A program made the position numbers and the translations under genes. The notes beneath the pieces were generated by a model. That model was not told the DNA's origin and made no database searches. It saw only the letters and a list, made by a program, of their open reading frames with translations. From assembly GCF_041224415.1 (NCBI RefSeq), contig NZ_JBGFFE010000013.1, positions 18,100 to 82,099 of the forward strand: a stretch of DNA of 64,000 nt, read 5' to 3'. This DNA is from Clostridium_B lapidicellarium. GTDB taxonomy: Bacteria; Bacillota; Clostridia; Clostridiales; Clostridiaceae. Positions 17,583-25,839 of the stretch are shown piece by piece (position 1 is the stretch's first letter; every line of letters starts with the position of its first letter).

Positions 17583-18021
17583 TATGATATATTCCCAGAT
17601 AATAACAGAACATAACCAGGATACTACCAATAAAAGAGAAATAAAGGATCCTGACTTGAAGGAAAGAGGTCATAATCCAAGTTGTGGAGATGATATAACC
17701 CTCTCCCTGAAATTCAAGGGAGATGTGATAGATGATATAGCCTATGAGGGAAGTGGATGTGCCATATCCCAGGCTTCAACTTCCATGATGATAGATCTGG
17801 TTAAGGGAAAGACTGTCGAGGAAGCTTTGGATTATATTAAGACATTTATAGGCATGATAAAAAAGGAAATTACGGATGAAAAGGAATTGGAAAAGCTGGA
17901 GGATGCCATAGCACTTAAAAATATATCAATGATGCCTGCCAGGGTAAAATGTGCAGTGCTTGCATGGCATACGCTGGATGAAGCTATAAAAAAGAAGAAA
18001 AAACCCAATTCCTCTAAATAA
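17569..18021 (+). CDS. sufU: SufU, zinc-dependent sulfurtransferase
   Basis: SufU takes persulfide from SufS and passes it to SufBCD. The three conserved cysteines lie in NPSCGDDITL, EGSGCAISQAS and PARVKCAVLAW. The 150-residue length and the Gram-positive suf context favour SufU over IscU. It is the last gene of the operon and is followed by a strong terminator. Confidence 0.93.
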   Translation: MDDLSMIYSQIITEHNQDTTNKREIKDPDLKERGHNPSCGDDITLSLKFKGDVIDDIAYEGSGCAISQASTSMMIDLVKGKTVEEALDYIKTFIGMIKKEITDEKELEKLEDAIALKNISMMPARVKCAVLAWHTLDEAIKKKKKPNSSK

Positions 18022-18036
18022 AATCAAATGTTCTTG

Positions 18037-18081
18037 AAATTCAAAGTGCAGGTGTTTTAATCTGTACTTTGAATTTTTTTT
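18037..18081. terminator. Terminator between sufU and add
   Basis: AAATTCAAAGTGCAG pairs with CTGTACTTTGAATTT across about 10 bases and runs into eight T residues. It stops the suf operon and may also act on the convergent add transcript. Confidence 0.82.
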
Positions 18082-18087
18082 GTATTT

Positions 18088-19116
18088 TCATTTTATGCTG
18101 TCCATAAAAGAATTGAAGCTGTTTTTAAAATTATTTTTATCTTCCTGTGAGGCGAAGGAATAATTTACTCCATTTTGAATAACTTTTTTTATATCCTCAA
18201 AATTAAAGTCTTGATATTTTACGAGATATTTGAATTCCTGGATTATATCTGTATTTGACACAGTTGTGTTGTCTGTATTTACTGTTACCACAATGTTTTT
18301 ATCTAAATATTTTTTTATGGGATGTTCTCTGTAAGAATTTACTGCAGAGGTATTTACATTGCTGGTTACACATACCTCAAGCGGAATTTTATGCGCTATC
18401 AGGTATTCAAGTGTATTTTTGTCTCTATATGCACAGGTACCGTGGCCTATCCTTTCTGCGTGCAGAATTTTTATGGATTTTAGTATGTTTTCTGGTATTC
18501 CGGTTTCACCGGCATGGACTGTGCGGTGAATTCCATAGCTTTTTGCCAGTTCAAAAGCTTCTGTGTGAATTTCAGGTGGAAAATTTGCCTCATCCCCTGC
18601 AAGATCTATGGCAGCCACGCCTTTGGATGAATATTTTCTGGCCAGTTCAGCAAGTTTTATTCCCCTGGAAGGCGGCTCCTGTCTTAAAATGCACAAAATT
18701 AAATTTGACATGATTCCCAGGTGATCCCTGCCGTAGTTCATGGCAGAAAGTACAGCTTCTACAGCCTGCTCGGGCTTTAAATTGTCCAATAGATGGTTGA
18801 AAGGGGCAAAACGTATTTCTATATATCTTATATTTTCTTTGGATGCATCTTCTAGAAGTTCAACCGCTACTCTGTATATATTTTTTTCTTTCTGCATAAT
18901 TTTTATAGGTAAATTAAATTTATCAAGATACTCTTTTAGAGAATTACATTTTCCAAAAACCTTTACCTGCTTTTCGAGAACATTTAGGTTTGTATCTGAA
19001 GTGATTATATCTTCTCTGCCTGCAATATCCAAGATTGTTGTGGGTCTTACGCTGCCGTCTAAATGACAGTGAAGCTCCGTCTTTGGGATAAGTTCCAGCA
19101 TTTTGTCCAAATTCAT
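18088..19116 (-). CDS. add: Adenosine deaminase
   Basis: The enzyme converts adenosine or deoxyadenosine to inosine plus ammonia. Zinc and catalytic residues are seen in TELHCHLDGS, HAGETG, ILHAERIGHGT and VTVNTDNTTVS. The 342-residue length is normal. The frame opens 16 codons earlier, but AAGGAGG lies about 8 bases before the ATG at 19116, which also gives the usual N-terminus MNLDKMLELIPKTELHCHLD. It converges on the suf operon and diverges from the Spo0E gene. Confidence 0.92.
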   Translation of the reverse strand: MNLDKMLELIPKTELHCHLDGSVRPTTILDIAGREDIITSDTNLNVLEKQVKVFGKCNSLKEYLDKFNLPIKIMQKEKNIYRVAVELLEDASKENIRYIEIRFAPFNHLLDNLKPEQAVEAVLSAMNYGRDHLGIMSNLILCILRQEPPSRGIKLAELARKYSSKGVAAIDLAGDEANFPPEIHTEAFELAKSYGIHRTVHAGETGIPENILKSIKILHAERIGHGTCAYRDKNTLEYLIAHKIPLEVCVTSNVNTSAVNSYREHPIKKYLDKNIVVTVNTDNTTVSNTDIIQEFKYLVKYQDFNFEDIKKVIQNGVNYSFASQEDKNNFKNSFNSFMDSIK

Positions 19117-19170
19117 TATATTATCCTCCTTGTGAGCTGTCGTGAATATATTTATATTATACAATATTTT

Positions 19171-19187
19171 AAAATATTAATGTATTA
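19171..19187. repeat. 16-base perfect palindrome in the add promoter region
   Basis: AATATTTTAAAATATT is its own reverse complement. It lies just upstream of a minus-strand TATAAT-like -10 for add. It could be an operator, but palindromes this AT-rich also arise by chance. Confidence 0.3.
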
Positions 19188-19282
19188 CCACTTGATATTG
19201 TTGTATTTTTCTGGTATATTATAAAAGGTTTGTGTAATACAATAAATAAAATTGTTAGAATTATAGGAAAGATGGTAAGTTT

Positions 19283-19447
19283 ATGGAACAGATAGAACAA
19301 TTAAGAGAAAAATTGAATTCATTGGTTGTCAAAAATGGATCTCTGTATAATGGAGAGATATTAGAAGTAAGCCAGCAATTGGACAAGCTAATTTATCTCC
19401 ATTATAGAAAAATTAATGATTCTGAATCAGCAGTTATGTCAATTTGA
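19283..19447 (+). CDS. Spo0E-family aspartyl-phosphate phosphatase
   Basis: This 54-residue helical-hairpin protein carries the family pattern EVSQQLDKLIYLHYRK (Ser, Leu-Asp, Leu-Ile and Tyr in the right spacing). Spo0E-like proteins dephosphorylate Spo0A~P and delay sporulation; which response regulator this copy acts on is unknown. AGGAAAGATGG provides a weak ribosome site before the ATG. It stands alone between add and the T-box leader. Confidence 0.8.
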   Translation: MEQIEQLREKLNSLVVKNGSLYNGEILEVSQQLDKLIYLHYRKINDSESAVMSI

Positions 19448-19563
19448 CTTTTATTATTTATTCGATGATTCTGTGGTGACTTTTTATAAAATAATATTGA
19501 TCATGTATAAAGTTTTAGGAACATTTTACATAGTAATATATATAATAAAATTATAAATTATAC

Positions 19564-19592
19564 TTGATTAAAATAAACTTATATTGTATTAT
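19564..19592 (+). promoter_or_regulatory. Promoter of the T-box/ubiG-mccB-mccA operon
   Basis: TTGATT (19564-19569), exactly 17 bases, TATTAT (19587-19592). Transcription would start near 19599 and read through the T-box leader. The AT-rich bases 19448-19563 before it hold nothing else that I can identify. Confidence 0.65.
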
Positions 19593-19631
19593 AAGAATGT
19601 AAATTTAATTCTTAGTAGAATACTAGGAAAT

Positions 19632-19918
19632 ACTATGATAAGAAGAGTAGGTTACTGAGGGCCATAAGAGAGAGTTTCCCGTGGGTGTAAGGAAACTTTG
19701 GCATGAGGCAATTGAACTGCATCTTGGAGTACTGGATTGAATTGAATTGAATTGAAGTAGATTTCAGCGGGCACGTCCGTTAAAAGCGTTGAGGTATGAT
19801 TGTACCAATATGATAAGTTTTGTTGTATGGATTTTGTTTTTAGATTTATACAATTTAAACAGAGTGGAACCGCGGAAGTAACCTTCTGCCTCTGTATTGA
19901 GGCAGGAGGTTTTTTGTT
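19632..19918 (+). ncRNA. Cysteine-specific T-box leader
   Basis: The T-box sequence AGAGTGGAACCGCGG lies at 19861-19875. It is followed by the terminator CCTTCTGCCTC / GAGGCAGGAGG (19882-19909) with a T run. Stem I carries AGAGTAGG on its 5' side and GAACTGCAT on the 3' side. The specifier triplet is TGC (19718-19720), so uncharged tRNA-Cys would trigger antitermination. An ATTGA unit is repeated four times at 19736-19755, between stem I and the antiterminator. The downstream genes make cysteine from methionine, which fits the specifier. The leader accounts for most of the gene-free stretch 19448-19979. Confidence 0.92.
19736..19755 (+). repeat. ATTGA x4 tandem repeat inside the T-box leader
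   Basis: Four perfect copies of the pentamer ATTGA lie in the linker region of the T-box RNA. Copy number could vary by slippage. Confidence 0.8.
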
Positions 19919-19979
19919 TTTCAAAATTCCGGAATTTGAAAAATATTTATAAATATTTAATTTATTAGGAGGAATAATT

Positions 19980-20612
19980 ATGGATTCAGTGTCGTATTTT
20001 GATTCTATTGCTGATAAATGGAATGTAATAAGAGAAAATTATTTTGAAAATAGGCTAAAATACGTAGTACTTTCTAAATTTGATATAAAAAATAAAATAT
20101 GTGCTGATCTTGGGTGTGGAACGGGATTCATTTCACTTGCACTGTCAAAGGATGCAGATTTGGTATTTTCATTGGACAATTCCAGGAATATGTTGAGGCA
20201 GCTTCATGATGAATGTCTGGATAAAAAAATAAATAATGTATATCCTATAAAGGGTTCTATAACAGATATTCCCTTATTTGACGAATCCATTGATGTTGTA
20301 TATATAAACATGGCTCTGCATCATGTGGTGGAGGCAGACAAGGTGATAAAGGAAGCTTACAGAATTTTGAAGAAAAATGGAAGCTTTTTCATATCGGATA
20401 TGGAGGAGCACAATGGAAAATGGACAAAGATTGAAATACACGATAAATGGCTGGGATTTTCAGATGAACAGATAAACAAATGGATGAAAACTGCAGGGTT
20501 TAGTGAAGTAAAGTTTGAGGATACCGGGTTAAAATGTAAAGGATATTCGAGCAAAGGGGAATATACTGAAACGGGAATATTTATAGCAAGTGGAATTAAG
20601 AAGGGAGAATAA
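19980..20612 (+). CDS. ubiG: SAM-dependent methyltransferase of the ubiG-mccB-mccA operon
   Basis: This 210-residue class I methyltransferase has motif I CADLGCGTGFISLAL near residue 40 and motif II-like IDVVYINMALHHV. In C. acetobutylicum the equivalent gene heads a ubiG-mccB-mccA operon, and B. subtilis has yrrT beside mccAB. The name ubiG is historical and does not imply ubiquinone synthesis. Its likely role is to use SAM and give S-adenosylhomocysteine, which feeds homocysteine to the next two enzymes. AGGAGG precedes the ATG. A T-box leader controls it. Confidence 0.85.
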   Translation: MDSVSYFDSIADKWNVIRENYFENRLKYVVLSKFDIKNKICADLGCGTGFISLALSKDADLVFSLDNSRNMLRQLHDECLDKKINNVYPIKGSITDIPLFDESIDVVYINMALHHVVEADKVIKEAYRILKKNGSFFISDMEEHNGKWTKIEIHDKWLGFSDEQINKWMKTAGFSEVKFEDTGLKCKGYSSKGEYTETGIFIASGIKKGE

Positions 20613-20616
20613 AATT

Positions 20617-21759
20617 ATGAAAATCGAATCGCTGTTAATACATGGAGGAATAGATGGGGATAAAAGGACGGGAGCAGTCAGTGTACCTATATATCAGACT
20701 TCAACCTACAAACAAGATGCAATAGGGAAAAATAGGGGGTATGAATACTCAAGGACGGGAAACCCTACGAGAGATGCAGTGGAAAAGTTGATTGCGGATC
20801 TGGAGGAAGGCGAGAGGGGGTTTGCCTTTTCCTCCGGATTGGCAGCTATATCTTCAGCATTGATGCTCTTTCACAGCGGAGATAAAATCATACTTTCCAG
20901 TAATGTATATGGAGGGACCTTCAGAGTTATAGACAAGGTGTTTAAAAATTTCAATTTAAATTATGAGCTGGTGGATACAAGCAATTTGAAAAAAGTAAAA
21001 GAAAGTATTACTAAGGACGTAAAGGCAATATTCATTGAAACGCCGACAAATCCTCTCATGACTATCACAGATATAAGAAAGATAAGCCAAATAGCCGAGG
21101 AAAATAAAATACTCACCATTGTGGACAATACTTTTATGTCACCCTATTTGCAAAAGCCGTTGAAATTGGGTGCCGATATAGTGCTGCACAGTGCGACTAA
21201 ATATTTAGGAGGACACAGCGATTTGATCGCGGGACTTCTAGTAGTAAATGACAGGGAATTAGGTGAAAAAATACACTTTATTCAGAACTCGGCAGGGGCC
21301 ATATTGAGTCCCTTCGACAGCTGGCTTTTGATAAGAGGGATAAAGACATTGTCTGTCAGAATGGACAGGCACCTTGAAAATGCCGAATATGTGGCTGAAT
21401 TCCTGAGAAAAAACGATGCGGTGGATAAAATCTATTATCCGGGTTTCAAGGACCATCCAGGTTATGAAATCCACAGGTCTCAAGCTTCAGGAGGTGGTGC
21501 GGTCATTTCATTCGTCTTAAAAGAAGGGCTGGATGTAAATAAATTTTTGAAGAATTTAAAACTTATAACATTGGGGGAAAGTTTAGGCGGCGTAGAGTCA
21601 CTTATATCCCATCCGGCGACTATGACTCATGCTACAGTACCCTATGAAATAAGACAGGAGATAGGCATAGTGGACAACTTAGTGAGATTGTCTGTAGGAC
21701 TTGAAAACAAGGATGATATAGTAGAAGATCTAAAAAATGCATTGAAATTCGCAAAATAA
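20617..21759 (+). CDS. mccB: Cystathionine gamma-lyase / homocysteine gamma-lyase
   Basis: This Cys/Met-metabolism PLP enzyme cleaves cystathionine to cysteine. The PLP lysine is in HSATKYLGGHSDLIAG. YEYSRTGNPTRDAVE, AFSSGLAAISS and ETPTNPLM are typical of the family. Length is 380 residues. The frame opens at GTG 20590 inside ubiG, but AAGGGAGA at 20600-20607 precedes ATG 20617, which gives the usual N-terminus. Operon position between ubiG and mccA supports the reverse transsulfuration role over methionine synthesis. Confidence 0.9.
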   Translation: MKIESLLIHGGIDGDKRTGAVSVPIYQTSTYKQDAIGKNRGYEYSRTGNPTRDAVEKLIADLEEGERGFAFSSGLAAISSALMLFHSGDKIILSSNVYGGTFRVIDKVFKNFNLNYELVDTSNLKKVKESITKDVKAIFIETPTNPLMTITDIRKISQIAEENKILTIVDNTFMSPYLQKPLKLGADIVLHSATKYLGGHSDLIAGLLVVNDRELGEKIHFIQNSAGAILSPFDSWLLIRGIKTLSVRMDRHLENAEYVAEFLRKNDAVDKIYYPGFKDHPGYEIHRSQASGGGAVISFVLKEGLDVNKFLKNLKLITLGESLGGVESLISHPATMTHATVPYEIRQEIGIVDNLVRLSVGLENKDDIVEDLKNALKFAK

Positions 21760-21788
21760 GCGGTGATTCTGTGGAGGATTGATGGGAA

Positions 21789-22700
21789 ATGCTGTACTAT
21801 AATGACATAAAGGAAATGGTGGGAAATACTCCCATGTTAAAATTAAATAATTTCAATGCCAGGGAAAATGTTGGTATATTTGCAAAACTGGAAAATTTTA
21901 ATCCGGGAGGCAGTATAAAGGATAGAGTAGGGGTGCACATGATAGAAAGTGCAGAAAACAAAGGCATATTGAAAAAGGGATATACTATAGTAGAAGCTAC
22001 TGCGGGCAACACCGGATTGGGTATTGCGCTGGGAGCGTTGAATAAGGGATACAGAGTTATATTTGTGGTACCCATGAAATTTTCTGTTGAAAAACAGATT
22101 CTTATGAAAGCTCTTGGAGCGGAAATAGTGAATACACCTGAAGAAGATGGGATGATCGGTGCTGTAAAAAAAACCGGAGATCTACTTGAGAGTATACCTA
22201 ATTCCATATCTTTGAGGCAATTTGAAAATGGTGATAACCCCGAGACCCATTATTTAACTACAGGTCCTGAAATATATCTGGACATGGAGGGAAAAATTGA
22301 TTATCTTGTAGCCGGGGCGGGCAGCGGAGGTACTTTTACAGGAGTTGTAAAATATTTAAAAAACCAGATAAAAAATATGAAATCAGTTCTGGCGGATCCG
22401 GAAGGTTCTGTTCTTGGCGGCGGCAGAGAAGATAATTATTCTATTGAGGGAATAGGCAATGATTTTATTCCCGGTACTATGGATATGAGTCTGGTAGACA
22501 GAGTGATAAAGGTAAATGATGAAGAAGCTTTTGACATGGTAAGAAAACTTGCCAGGAAAGAGGGCCTTATAGTGGGCTCTTCATCGGGTGCAGCTATGTC
22601 TGCGGCATTGAAATTGTCAAGAATTATAGATGGGGGAAATATAGTAGTTATATTTCCTGACAGGGGAGATAGATATTTCAGTAAAAATATTTACAACTAG
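21789..22700 (+). CDS. mccA: Cystathionine beta-synthase / cysteine synthase family enzyme
   Basis: This fold-type II PLP enzyme has the lysine in NPGGSIKDRVGVHMIE, the substrate loop VEATAGNTGLGIALG and the phosphate-binding GAGSGGTFTGV. It has 303 residues and no CBS regulatory domain. In this operon it should condense homocysteine with serine or O-acetylserine to form cystathionine, the substrate of MccB. Plain cysteine synthase activity is the alternative. No terminator is obvious in the 70 bases before sleL. Confidence 0.88.
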   Translation: MLYYNDIKEMVGNTPMLKLNNFNARENVGIFAKLENFNPGGSIKDRVGVHMIESAENKGILKKGYTIVEATAGNTGLGIALGALNKGYRVIFVVPMKFSVEKQILMKALGAEIVNTPEEDGMIGAVKKTGDLLESIPNSISLRQFENGDNPETHYLTTGPEIYLDMEGKIDYLVAGAGSGGTFTGVVKYLKNQIKNMKSVLADPEGSVLGGGREDNYSIEGIGNDFIPGTMDMSLVDRVIKVNDEEAFDMVRKLARKEGLIVGSSSGAAMSAALKLSRIIDGGNIVVIFPDRGDRYFSKNIYN

Positions 22701-22770
22701 TTCTTAGAACAAAATTGTAATTTTAGAATATAATGATTAATGACAGTAATCGAAAAAGGAGCAGTATATT

Positions 22771-24066
22771 TTGAATATATATGTAGTCCGTCCAGGTGAT
22801 TCCATATGGTCTATATCACGGAGATTTGGCGTTCCCCAGGAAAGGATAATAGCTGTCAATGCTCTGCGCCCTGAGCAAAGCCTGGTGGCGGGGCAATCTC
22901 TTGTGATTCCAACTACGGAAAGGGCATATAGAATTGTGCCTGGCGATTCACTCTGGACCATATCTCAAAGGTTCGGAATTTCCGTAAACAGCATAGTTCA
23001 GCTGAATGATATATTGAATCCCGAAACTATTTACCCTGGCATGATAATAAGAATACCGGAGAATTCAAAAAATTATGGTGTGATTGAAACTAATGGATTT
23101 ATACAACCTTCCACTGCTGAAAGAGAAAGAGCCATTGTAAGTGATGTAGGTACGTATTTAACTTATATAACACCATTTAGCCACCATGTGACTGAAAAAG
23201 GCGAACTTGTACCTCTAAGGGATGAAACCATAATTGAGATGGGGAGAAATAGCAGAGCTGCACCACTGCTTTCAGTGACAAATATTTCCGGGGCGAATTT
23301 TGATACCAATTTGATATCTGGGTTGTTAAACAACGAGAGTATTCAAGATACGTTAATAGACAATATAATCAAAGCAATGGATGAAGGAGAATATTATGGA
23401 GCTGTAATAGATTTTGAAAGAATTCCGCCTTCAGATAGGGAAAAATATGATTCGTTTCTTGAGAAGTTGGTGTCAAGGGCCCATCCGCTCGGATATGTAA
23501 TTGGCACTGCACTGGCACCTAAAACATATGATGTTACCTCGGGTGCATGGCATGGAGCTCATGACTATGCCTCTCATGGAAGGATAGTGGATTTTGTTAT
23601 AATAATGACCTACGAATGGGGCTGGTCCGGAGGACCACCCATGGCCGTAGCACCACTCAGTGAAGTCAGAAAAGTTATAAATTATGCCGTGAGCGTGATA
23701 CCATCTAAAAAGATATTGATGGGAATACCCATGTACGGTTATGACTGGACACTTCCATATACTCCGGGTGGTGAATTTGCAGAGAGTATAGGCCATCAGG
23801 AAGCTGTAAACAGGGCAAGAAGATATGGTGCGGAGATAAAATTTGATGAGAGGGCACAGTCTCCATACTTCAACTATGTAGATGAAGAGGGCAGGCAGCA
23901 TGTGGTCTGGTTTGAAGATGCCAGGAGCATACAGGCAAAATACAAATTGGTCAATGAATATGATCTCAGGGGAGTAAGCTATTGGACACTGTCCCAGCCT
24001 TTCCCTCAGAACTGGTATATACTAAACAACATGTTTGAGATCACGAAGGTCATACCGGCCGAGTAA
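22771..24066 (+). CDS. sleL: Spore cortex lytic enzyme, two LysM plus GH18 (SleL/YaaH type)
   Basis: The 431-residue protein begins with two LysM peptidoglycan-binding repeats (about residues 2-46, VVRPGDSIWSISRRFGV, and 50-95, IVPGDSLWTISQRFGI). A glycosyl hydrolase 18 domain follows (about 110-425), with the catalytic strand GAVIDFERI and the later MTYEWGWSGG and SYWTLSQP. It has no signal peptide, as expected for a protein loaded into the spore coat by the mother cell. SleL acts on cortex fragments during germination. TTG is the start, after AAAAGGAG. A weak hairpin (24075-24098) follows. Confidence 0.88.
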   Translation: MNIYVVRPGDSIWSISRRFGVPQERIIAVNALRPEQSLVAGQSLVIPTTERAYRIVPGDSLWTISQRFGISVNSIVQLNDILNPETIYPGMIIRIPENSKNYGVIETNGFIQPSTAERERAIVSDVGTYLTYITPFSHHVTEKGELVPLRDETIIEMGRNSRAAPLLSVTNISGANFDTNLISGLLNNESIQDTLIDNIIKAMDEGEYYGAVIDFERIPPSDREKYDSFLEKLVSRAHPLGYVIGTALAPKTYDVTSGAWHGAHDYASHGRIVDFVIIMTYEWGWSGGPPMAVAPLSEVRKVINYAVSVIPSKKILMGIPMYGYDWTLPYTPGGEFAESIGHQEAVNRARRYGAEIKFDERAQSPYFNYVDEEGRQHVVWFEDARSIQAKYKLVNEYDLRGVSYWTLSQPFPQNWYILNNMFEITKVIPAE

Positions 24067-24101
24067 GTGATTTTAGGTTCAATGCTCCACCTGAACCTCA
24101 T

Positions 24102-24130
24102 TTGACTTTTTGCTGAAATTGGAATATAAT
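24102..24130 (+). promoter_or_regulatory. Promoter of the hydF-hydE-nif-like-hyp operon
   Basis: TTGACT (24102-24107), exactly 17 bases, TATAAT (24125-24130). This is a near-consensus promoter about 50 bases before the regulator gene. No other equally good promoter is evident before hypE, which suggests one long transcript. Confidence 0.75.
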
Positions 24131-24187
24131 TGATAAAATTGATGTAAACATATGATCAAAGAATTGGTAAATCTTGAGGAGGTACCG

Positions 24188-24439
24188 ATGGAAACAAGAG
24201 TGGCAATTATTGCAATTATTGCAGAAAGCAGGGAATCTGCAGATCAGATCAATACTCTGCTGCATGAATACGGTTCCTATATTATCGGACGCATGGGACT
24301 TCCCTATCGTAAAAGAGGAATCAATATTATTAGTATTGTGGTTGATGCTCCGCAGGACAAAATTAATACTATGGCGGGGAAAATCGGTCGAATTAAGGGA
24401 GTTACCGCAAAAACGGTATATTCTAATGTTATGAATTAA
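24188..24439 (+). CDS. TM1266-family iron-only hydrogenase system regulator
   Basis: This 83-residue ACT-like protein (METRVAIIAIIAESRESADQ ... YRKRGINIISIVVDAPQDKI) belongs to the family commonly found beside [FeFe]-hydrogenase maturation genes and annotated as a putative regulator. The fold suggests ligand or metal sensing, without experimental proof. GAGGAGG at 24175-24181 is placed for ATG 24188 rather than for the upstream ATG 24152. It is the first gene of the island operon, and codon GC begins to rise here. Confidence 0.82.
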   Translation: METRVAIIAIIAESRESADQINTLLHEYGSYIIGRMGLPYRKRGINIISIVVDAPQDKINTMAGKIGRIKGVTAKTVYSNVMN

Positions 24440-24514
24440 TAATTAAATCAAACAATATCAGCCTGACGTCAAAATTTTTTTGAGACGAAAGATCGATATA
24501 GCTGTTGAATATGA

Positions 24515-24544
24515 AATAGCCGTATCCGCCAGGATACGGCTATT
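24515..24544. terminator. 13-bp perfect hairpin between the regulator and hydF
   Basis: AATAGCCGTATCC pairs perfectly with GGATACGGCTATT around a 4-base GCCA loop. There is no long T run, so it may be an attenuator, a processing or stability element, or a weak terminator. It lies 42 bases before hydF. Confidence 0.5.
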
Positions 24545-24586
24545 ATTTGTTGATCCAAAATAAATAGAAAAAGGGATGGTATAATT

Positions 24587-25801
24587 ATGGGATTGAACGA
24601 TACTCCTTCTGCAAACCGTGTACATATCGGATTTTTCGGACGCAGAAACGCAGGCAAGTCCAGCATCGTAAATGCGGTTACAGATCAAGACCTCGCTTTG
24701 GTGTCCAATACAAAGGGTACCACTACGGATCCGGTCTATAAGGCAATGGAGCTGCTCCCGCTGGGACCGGTCGTGATAATAGATACTCCAGGTTATGACG
24801 ATACGGGAAGTCTCGGTAAGCTCCGTGTAAAAAAAGCTAAACAGGTACTCAACAAGACCGATATCGCGGTTTTAGTAACAGATATGACGGAAAGCATGGG
24901 AGACTGTGAATATGAGCTGATTGCCCAGTTCAAGCGGAAAGGTATTCCTTACATCGTTGTCCGCAACAAATGTGACTTAGCCGGCAAATTTTCACAGGCT
25001 GGATCAAATGAAATATTTACGAGCACTGTTGACAAAACCGGCATATACGAGTTAAAGGAAAAAATTGCTAAAAAAGTTTCCACAGAGGATTCCAAACTGC
25101 GCATTGTCGGTGACCTTATCCATCCGAAGGATTTTGTAGTCCTTGTCGTTCCCATTGACAAGTCGGCACCGAAGGGACGTTTGATTCTTCCACAGCAGCA
25201 GACCATACGCGATATTCTTGAAGCGGATGCCGCGGCCATAGTCGTAAAGGAAGACGAACTGCGGGCAACACTTGAAGGAATCGGCAGGAAGCCTACCATG
25301 GTAATCACGGACAGCCAAGTTTTTGCCAAAGTCTCGGCCAATACCCCACCTGATATTCCGCTGACGTCATTTTCAATCCTGATGGCGAGATACAAGGGGT
25401 TTTTGAATACTTCTGTGCGAGGTGTTGCAGCTGTCGAACGGCTGAGGGACGGAGATACGGTGCTTATCGCCGAGGGCTGCACCCACCACAGGCAGTGTGA
25501 CGATATCGGCACTGTGAAAATACCGAGATGGCTGAAAAATTATACAGGGAAAACTGTCAACATTAAAACCGTTTCCGGAACAGAATATCCCGATGATCTT
25601 TCTCCATATTCTCTGATTATTCACTGCGGCGGATGTATGATCACAAAGCGTGAGATGCTCTATCGCATGAAGTGTGCAGAAGATCAGGACATCCCGTTTA
25701 CTAACTACGGTATAATGATTGCGTATATTCATGGTATATTAAAACGTTGTCTTGGGGTGTTTCCCGATCTGCTTGACGAACTTGAAGATGAAAGTGTATG
25801 A
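24587..25801 (+). CDS. hydF: HydF, [FeFe]-hydrogenase maturation GTPase and scaffold
   Basis: HydF carries the 2Fe precursor of the H-cluster and delivers it to HydA. The GTPase domain has GRRNAGKSSIVNA, the switch TKGTTTDPV, DTPGYDD and the NKCD specificity box. The C-terminal cluster site has the HydF pattern: Cys298-x-His300, 45 residues, then His346-Cys347-x2-Cys350 (CTH ... HCGGC). Length 404 is normal. GC content is clearly above that of genes before 24 kb. No hydrogenase structural gene is in the window, so its client is unknown. Confidence 0.95.
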   Translation: MGLNDTPSANRVHIGFFGRRNAGKSSIVNAVTDQDLALVSNTKGTTTDPVYKAMELLPLGPVVIIDTPGYDDTGSLGKLRVKKAKQVLNKTDIAVLVTDMTESMGDCEYELIAQFKRKGIPYIVVRNKCDLAGKFSQAGSNEIFTSTVDKTGIYELKEKIAKKVSTEDSKLRIVGDLIHPKDFVVLVVPIDKSAPKGRLILPQQQTIRDILEADAAAIVVKEDELRATLEGIGRKPTMVITDSQVFAKVSANTPPDIPLTSFSILMARYKGFLNTSVRGVAAVERLRDGDTVLIAEGCTHHRQCDDIGTVKIPRWLKNYTGKTVNIKTVSGTEYPDDLSPYSLIIHCGGCMITKREMLYRMKCAEDQDIPFTNYGIMIAYIHGILKRCLGVFPDLLDELEDESV

Positions 25802-25839
25802 ACTATTATGGTGAATGACAGAGAAGAGGGGGACGGGCA

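Noticed and set aside
19652..19924. Minus-strand 90-codon frame across the T-box
   Set aside because: The region is fully explained by T-box stem I, specifier, T-box sequence and terminator.
22701..22770. Antisense S-box after mccA, as in C. acetobutylicum
   Set aside because: None of the S-box signature blocks occurs in either orientation in this 70-base gap.
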